Assembly: GCA_041671005.1 (NCBI GenBank)
Contig: JBAZCJ010000067.1
Location: forward strand, 1-7,684
Source: JACRPI01 sp041671005
GTDB taxonomy: Archaea > Nanobdellota > Nanobdellia > Woesearchaeales > DSVV01
Length of the DNA: 7,684 bases
Direction: 5' to 3'
Part shown: positions 4,668 to 7,684 of the stretch, piece by piece
How the letters are laid out: the number at the start of each line of letters is the position of its first letter
How positions within the stretch are numbered: the first letter of the stretch is position 1
The notes under the pieces: generated by a model
Told to the model about the DNA's origin: nothing
Seen by the model: only the letters and a program-made list of their open reading frames with translations
Databases searched by the model: none
Translations under genes and position numbers: made by a program

Positions 4668-5645
4668 ATGAAACAAACAATTATTTTTTTAGTTTTATTT
4701 ATTCTTTTAACATCAGGAGTATTTGCTATTTCAAGTACCTCTTCTGATAGTAGTGTTAGTGATATAAGTGCTACCGGAGCTGCTGCAGCAAAAGCATCTT
4801 CAAGTGATTCAAGTGTAACATCAACTGTTTCTGCAGGAGCAAGTGCAGTTGCAAGTGCATATGCGAGTAGTGATGGAACAATTTCTGGTAAATCTGGATT
4901 TCCTGTAACTACAGCTACTTCAACACCTGCATCAACACCAACATCAACTCCAACTACAACAACTGAAAGTTCTTCAATCCCAAGTGGTGGTGGTGGAGGA
5001 CCATCAGGAACAACAACTGAAAGTACAACTGAATCCGCAGCAGAAACAACTGAATCTGCAGCAACAACGACAGAAACAGCTGAATCCGCAGCAGAAACAA
5101 CCGAATCCGCAGATTTAGTAGGACAAGTTTTGCTTGCACCTCTTGAGGTCACAACAGTTATGGAAGCAGGTCAATCTCTCGCATTATCCTCTTCCCTTAT
5201 GGAAGGCGATGCATCTCCATACTTCTTTGTGCAGGATGTTACTGAAACAACAGCGACTATAGAAATAAATACAGACAATCCTGCTGCTGAATTAATTACA
5301 GGTAATGTTGTTGCTGAAATTGGTGAATCAATTGTATTAACACCAGGTGAGTTTGTAGAACTTGATACAAATAATGACGGTCAAATTGAAATAAAAATTG
5401 TATTAACAGAAATTATCCTTGAAGAAGGAGAATATAAAGCATCCTTTAATATTTTATATTATGTTAATGATCAAATAACAAGAAATCTTATTCAGCAACA
5501 AATAGAATCAGGTGAAGTTTCTAGGCCAACACAGAAAACATGGTTAGGTGTTGGAGTTATTATTGGAATTATCGTTCTTTTTGCAATAACTCTTATTATG
5601 AGAGTAATACAAGCAAAGAAAAAGAGACCATATTTGTTTAAATAA
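4668..5645 (+). CDS. Ser/Thr-rich stalked surface protein with C-terminal membrane anchor
   Basis: The 325-residue product has four parts. Residues 1-20 form a signal peptide ending in GVFA. Residues 21-148 form a low-complexity stalk rich in Ser, Thr and Ala, with a poly-Gly break at 107-111 and TTESAAETTESA-type repeats at 119-148; this would be heavily O-glycosylated if the host does so. Residues 149-285 form a beta-rich domain with ELDTNNDGQIEIKIVL at 231-246; the DxNxDGxI pattern looks like a calcium-binding loop and resembles short domains I associate with DPANN surface proteins. Residues 293-311 form a transmembrane helix, followed by a basic tail (KKKRPYLFK) inside the cell. The gene follows the fibre gene by 1 nt, so both come from one message. 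It may anchor or present the fibre on the membrane, which is inference from operon order and topology. Confidence 0.85.
   Translation: MKQTIIFLVLFILLTSGVFAISSTSSDSSVSDISATGAAAAKASSSDSSVTSTVSAGASAVASAYASSDGTISGKSGFPVTTATSTPASTPTSTPTTTTESSSIPSGGGGGPSGTTTESTTESAAETTESAATTTETAESAAETTESADLVGQVLLAPLEVTTVMEAGQSLALSSSLMEGDASPYFFVQDVTETTATIEINTDNPAAELITGNVVAEIGESIVLTPGEFVELDTNNDGQIEIKIVLTEIILEEGEYKASFNILYYVNDQITRNLIQQQIESGEVSRPTQKTWLGVGVIIGIIVLFAITLIMRVIQAKKKRPYLFK
5031..5111 (+). repeat. Imperfect 30-bp repeat, two copies 51 bp apart, in the stalk
   Basis: Bases 5031-5060 and 5082-5111 differ at only two positions. Both encode ESAAETTESA, and the 51-base spacing is a whole number of codons. Such coding minisatellites can gain or lose units by slippage without shifting the frame, changing stalk length. 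Confidence 0.75.
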
Positions 5646-5647
5646 TT

Positions 5648-5690
5648 ATTTTTTATATTCTTTTTCGTATTTATTTCTTGTTTTTTATTA
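5648..5690 (+). terminator. U-rich terminator of the surface-protein operon
   Basis: A T-dominated tract with several runs of five or six T begins a few bases after the TAA at 5643-5645. This is a typical archaeal U-tract terminator for plus-strand transcription coming from 2660-5645. Confidence 0.5.
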
Positions 5691-5700
5691 TCTGTTTCAT

Positions 5701-5723
5701 AAATTTAACTAGGTTTTAAATTT
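5701..5723. terminator. 8-bp inverted repeat between convergent genes
   Basis: AAATTTAA at 5701-5708 pairs with TTAAATTT at 5716-5723 across a 7-base loop. It lies between the converging ends at 5645 and 5776. A run of seven A at 5760-5766 gives a U-tract on the minus strand for the regulator gene. Together they may separate the two transcripts, but AT-only stems of this size also occur by chance. Confidence 0.35.
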
Positions 5724-5775
5724 GAATAGTAAAATCATATAACAATTTGTAATCTCTTTAAAAAAATTCACTAAA

Positions 5776-6219
5776 CTAAGAATCTTGTTTTAAATTTTCT
5801 ATATCTTCTTTTTTGAGCATAAACTGTTGGTGTGGTCGTCGCAATTCCTGCATCCAAAGTATTCCAACTTTTATCATTGCTTTATTGAATTTATCTGAAA
5901 GCTTGTAATGTTTTTTGTATAAATCGTAATCAATCAGTCCCATACTTTTCATAGGGGTAAGAATTCTATCATAAAATTGACGTTTATTATAACTTAATTT
6001 TATTTGTTTATTTCGCATAACAATGTCATCGACTTCAGCAATGACTTCTCCTTCATGTAAATGTGTTGCAAAAAGAGACATAGCAGTTTTGCCAAGAACA
6101 CCATCATGTTCCTTCATTTTTTGTATAAGAAGTTTAGCAACAATTACTTGTTGTTTTGTAGCAAAGATAATTTCATATATATCGTCAGGCATATTGAATT
6201 GATCAAACAAAATAACCAT
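5776..6219 (-). CDS. Probable winged-helix DNA-binding protein
   Basis: The 147-residue product is basic and mostly helical. Residues 77-127 fit a winged-helix layout: NKRQFYDRILTPMKSMGLID is a recognition-helix-like segment ending in the GLI turn. Then DYDLYKKHYKLSDKF forms a short wing, followed by a helix (NKAMIKVGILWMQELRR). Residues 12-50 form another helical block, perhaps for dimer contact. I recognise no named family, so DNA binding is a fold-level guess. The ATG at 6219 has a TATA box 26-27 bp upstream, which supports this start. It is transcribed away from the kinase gene, and the shared promoter gap holds repeated sites it may bind to control itself and the kinase. It converges with the surface-protein operon. 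The stop codon is TAG. Confidence 0.75.
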   Translation of the reverse strand: MVILFDQFNMPDDIYEIIFATKQQVIVAKLLIQKMKEHDGVLGKTAMSLFATHLHEGEVIAEVDDIVMRNKQIKLSYNKRQFYDRILTPMKSMGLIDYDLYKKHYKLSDKFNKAMIKVGILWMQELRRPHQQFMLKKEDIENLKQDS

Positions 6220-6235
6220 AATATCATTAAATCAA

Positions 6236-6280
6236 AACTAGTATATAAATCTTTCGAACTAGTATAGTTTTTTGTATACT
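6236..6280. promoter_or_regulatory. Operator-like repeats in the regulator/kinase promoter gap
   Basis: AACTAGTATA occurs at 6236-6245 and again at 6257-6266, exactly 21 bp apart, which is two helical turns. Each copy contains the palindrome ACTAGT. The second copy's AGTATA (6261-6266) is mirrored by TATACT at 6275-6280. One copy overlaps the minus-strand TATA box and the other covers the likely promoter region of the kinase. This suits a site for a dimeric regulator, perhaps the winged-helix protein. Confidence 0.45.
6242..6249 (-). promoter_or_regulatory. TATA box of the winged-helix gene
   Basis: TTTATATA on the minus strand is centred about 26.5 bp before the ATG at 6219, so the mRNA should be leaderless. 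It overlaps one copy of the repeated AACTAGTATA element at 6236-6245, so a protein bound there would block the promoter. Confidence 0.65.
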
Positions 6281-6326
6281 GGCCATGTATGAGCACATTT
6301 TTATTATTCAATTATATTATTTTTTT

Positions 6327-7613
6327 ATGGCTGTTGTGGAATTATTTCCTGAACGCTCATTTGAAGAACAAGTGCAAGAACAAATTGCACATAGAAATTA
6401 CGCTCTCGTTGAAATAGCAGGTCAAGGTTCTTTTGGAGTTGTCTATAAAATAACAACACCTTCTCCGCATAATGATACTCTTTGTGGAAAAGTACTTGCT
6501 ATTCCTGGACAAGAAAAACCAACAGTTCTTCAAGCAGTTGAATTTTTAGGGATTGAAGGGATTTTGAAACGAGAAAAATATCCACAACAATTCCCGCATC
6601 TTAACATTGTAAATGTTGTAGAAAGTTTTAGTATTATTGTTGATGGTGTGGAAATGCCGTTTATTCTTTACCATTGGATTGAAGGAGATACTTTGGAAAA
6701 GATATTGGAAACAGGACCAATAGTAAAAAACAAAAATAGAATTATGCAGGATGTTGCAGCAGCAGTCGCATGTGTACATAATCATGGGTACGTCCATAGA
6801 GATATTAAACCTGCGAATATTAAATGGACAGGTGAACAAGCTATATTATTAGATTTTACAATTGCTGAACAGATTGACAAAAAGGGAAGAATTATTTTTC
6901 CTAATCCTGCAAAGCAATCAATAGTATACGCGGCTCCAGAAACAGAGCAACAAAATTATGATGCTCGTCGAGCAGATGTATGGTCTTTGGGATTAGTATT
7001 ATGTGAAATTCTTACAGGAAAGAATCCTCAAAAAGAATATATTCCAATACAATCAATATTGTATTCTATTCCTCGGCGATATCGACCCATTGTGAATAAA
7101 TGTTTACAAGAAGAGCCGAATAAAAGATATAATGATGGGCAACAAGTATATCGGGCATTAAAGCGTGCAGAATGGCATTATACTCGTGCAGCTATAAAAT
7201 TAGTAACTCCGTTTATGTTATTAGCTTTAACAGCAGTTGCATGTGGCGGATGGTTTATTCTTAAAGAAAAAAGATCAATGTTGTATTTGAATCAATGCAG
7301 AGAAAGTATTGATACAATAGACGAACCAATTCAAGCAGAAAAATATTGCAGAAAAGCAGTAGATTGGGATAATACAAGTCCAGATGCATATCTTTATTTA
7401 GGTCATAGTTTAGTGGATCAAGGGAGATATGATGAAGCAAAACAAGCGTATATTCATGCAAATAATAATGGGAATAGTGGCGATCCAAAAGATGATAGGC
7501 CAATAATTCCTAGTGAGTTGAAAAGAAAAGCATTAGAGTTAAAAAATCAAGGGGAAATAACCAATGCAACATTTCTTTTTACACTTGCCGAAGAATTGAG
7601 TCTGCATCGTTAA
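6327..7613 (+). CDS. Membrane eukaryotic-like Ser/Thr protein kinase with C-terminal TPR-like repeats
   Basis: Numbering here is from the earlier in-frame ATG at 6285. I prefer the ATG at 6327 (residue 15) because the first 14 residues are an odd hydrophobic stretch; subtract 14 for the 428-residue form. The Hanks-type kinase domain spans about 38-295: glycine loop GQGSFG 46-51, likely ATP-binding Lys69, possible helix-C Glu91, catalytic loop HRDIKPAN 171-178 (Asp173, Lys175, Asn178), metal Asp190 in DFT, APE 217-219, DVWSLG 231-236 and Arg281. All key catalytic residues are present, so it should be active; DFT replaces the usual DFG. A transmembrane helix follows at about 303-326. Residues 333-395 hold TPR-like helices (AEKYCRKAV..., AYLYLGHSLVDQGRYDEAKQAY), predicted to lie outside and perhaps bind a ligand or partner. 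The layout resembles PknB-type receptor kinases with TPRs in place of PASTA domains. Substrates are unknown. Confidence 0.92.
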   Translation: MAVVELFPERSFEEQVQEQIAHRNYALVEIAGQGSFGVVYKITTPSPHNDTLCGKVLAIPGQEKPTVLQAVEFLGIEGILKREKYPQQFPHLNIVNVVESFSIIVDGVEMPFILYHWIEGDTLEKILETGPIVKNKNRIMQDVAAAVACVHNHGYVHRDIKPANIKWTGEQAILLDFTIAEQIDKKGRIIFPNPAKQSIVYAAPETEQQNYDARRADVWSLGLVLCEILTGKNPQKEYIPIQSILYSIPRRYRPIVNKCLQEEPNKRYNDGQQVYRALKRAEWHYTRAAIKLVTPFMLLALTAVACGGWFILKEKRSMLYLNQCRESIDTIDEPIQAEKYCRKAVDWDNTSPDAYLYLGHSLVDQGRYDEAKQAYIHANNNGNSGDPKDDRPIIPSELKRKALELKNQGEITNATFLFTLAEELSLHR

Positions 7614-7638
7614 ATTCATTTTACAGTGGTCATAAACT

Positions 7639-7646
7639 TTTATATA
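7639..7646 (+). promoter_or_regulatory. TATA box for a feature beyond the right edge
   Basis: TTTATATA lies 26 bp after the kinase stop and predicts a transcription start near 7668. The window ends 16 bases later in a run of six G, striking in this AT-rich sequence. That could be part of a ribosome-binding site or the 5' end of a structured RNA. Confidence 0.5.
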
Positions 7647-7684
7647 CTCTGATGCAGGAAATAACTTATTCATTTTAAGGGGGG

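Noticed and set aside
4598..5152. Minus-strand 184-codon open frame
   Set aside because: Antisense to the Ser/Thr/Ala stalk; its Val/Ser/Ala repeats are simply the mirror of the stalk repeats.
6289..6417. Short plus-strand frame (MSTFLLFNY...) overlapping the kinase start in another frame
   Set aside because: Although 25 bp from a TATA-like element, it runs into the kinase coding region and has no recognisable features.

Overview
The window looks like a piece of an AT-rich archaeal genome, most likely a small-celled DPANN-type lineage (Woesearchaeota or Pacearchaeota style). That placement is inference. The direct evidence is archaeal TATA boxes about 27 bp upstream of ATG codons (leaderless transcripts), Shine-Dalgarno motifs only at one operon-internal gene and one gene with a short leader, U-rich tracts as terminators, and a class III archaeal prepilin signal (KAQ-A-A-x-E). 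No mobile element, CRISPR array, tRNA or rRNA gene is visible.

Layout. (1) 1-1448, minus strand: two overlapping genes for pilin-like, N-terminally anchored extracytoplasmic proteins; the second runs off the left edge with 310 codons visible. (2) 1449-1767: divergent promoter region with two leaderless promoters and, between them, a third TATA box feeding a 15-bp hairpin that may be a small ncRNA. (3) 1768-2416, plus strand: a 69-aa membrane peptide followed 1 nt later by a class III prepilin-like protein. (4) 2417-2659: no gene; U-rich terminator, two perfect inverted repeats, then a TATA box and a Shine-Dalgarno. (5) 2660-5645, plus strand: a large secreted, repeat-built fibre or adhesin-like protein whose reading frame is cut by one in-frame TGA at 3176-3178, then a Ser/Thr-rich stalked surface protein with a C-terminal membrane anchor. 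(6) 5646-5775: convergent terminators. (7) 5776-6219, minus strand: a probable winged-helix DNA-binding protein. (8) 6220-6326: divergent promoter carrying two 10-bp direct repeats exactly 21 bp apart. (9) 6327-7613, plus strand: a membrane eukaryotic-like Ser/Thr protein kinase with C-terminal TPR-like repeats on the far side of the membrane. (10) 7614-7684: a promoter for a gene or RNA beyond the right edge.

Taken together, the first 5.6 kb is a cell-surface cluster: three or four pilin-like or membrane-anchored small proteins, a repetitive fibre and a glycosylation-prone stalk protein, as expected for an attachment or cell-contact structure. The kinase and putative regulator next to it could sense and control the surface state, but that link rests on proximity only. 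The most notable points are the single in-frame TGA in an otherwise intact fibre gene, the hairpin ncRNA candidate, and the operator-like repeats between the regulator and the kinase.
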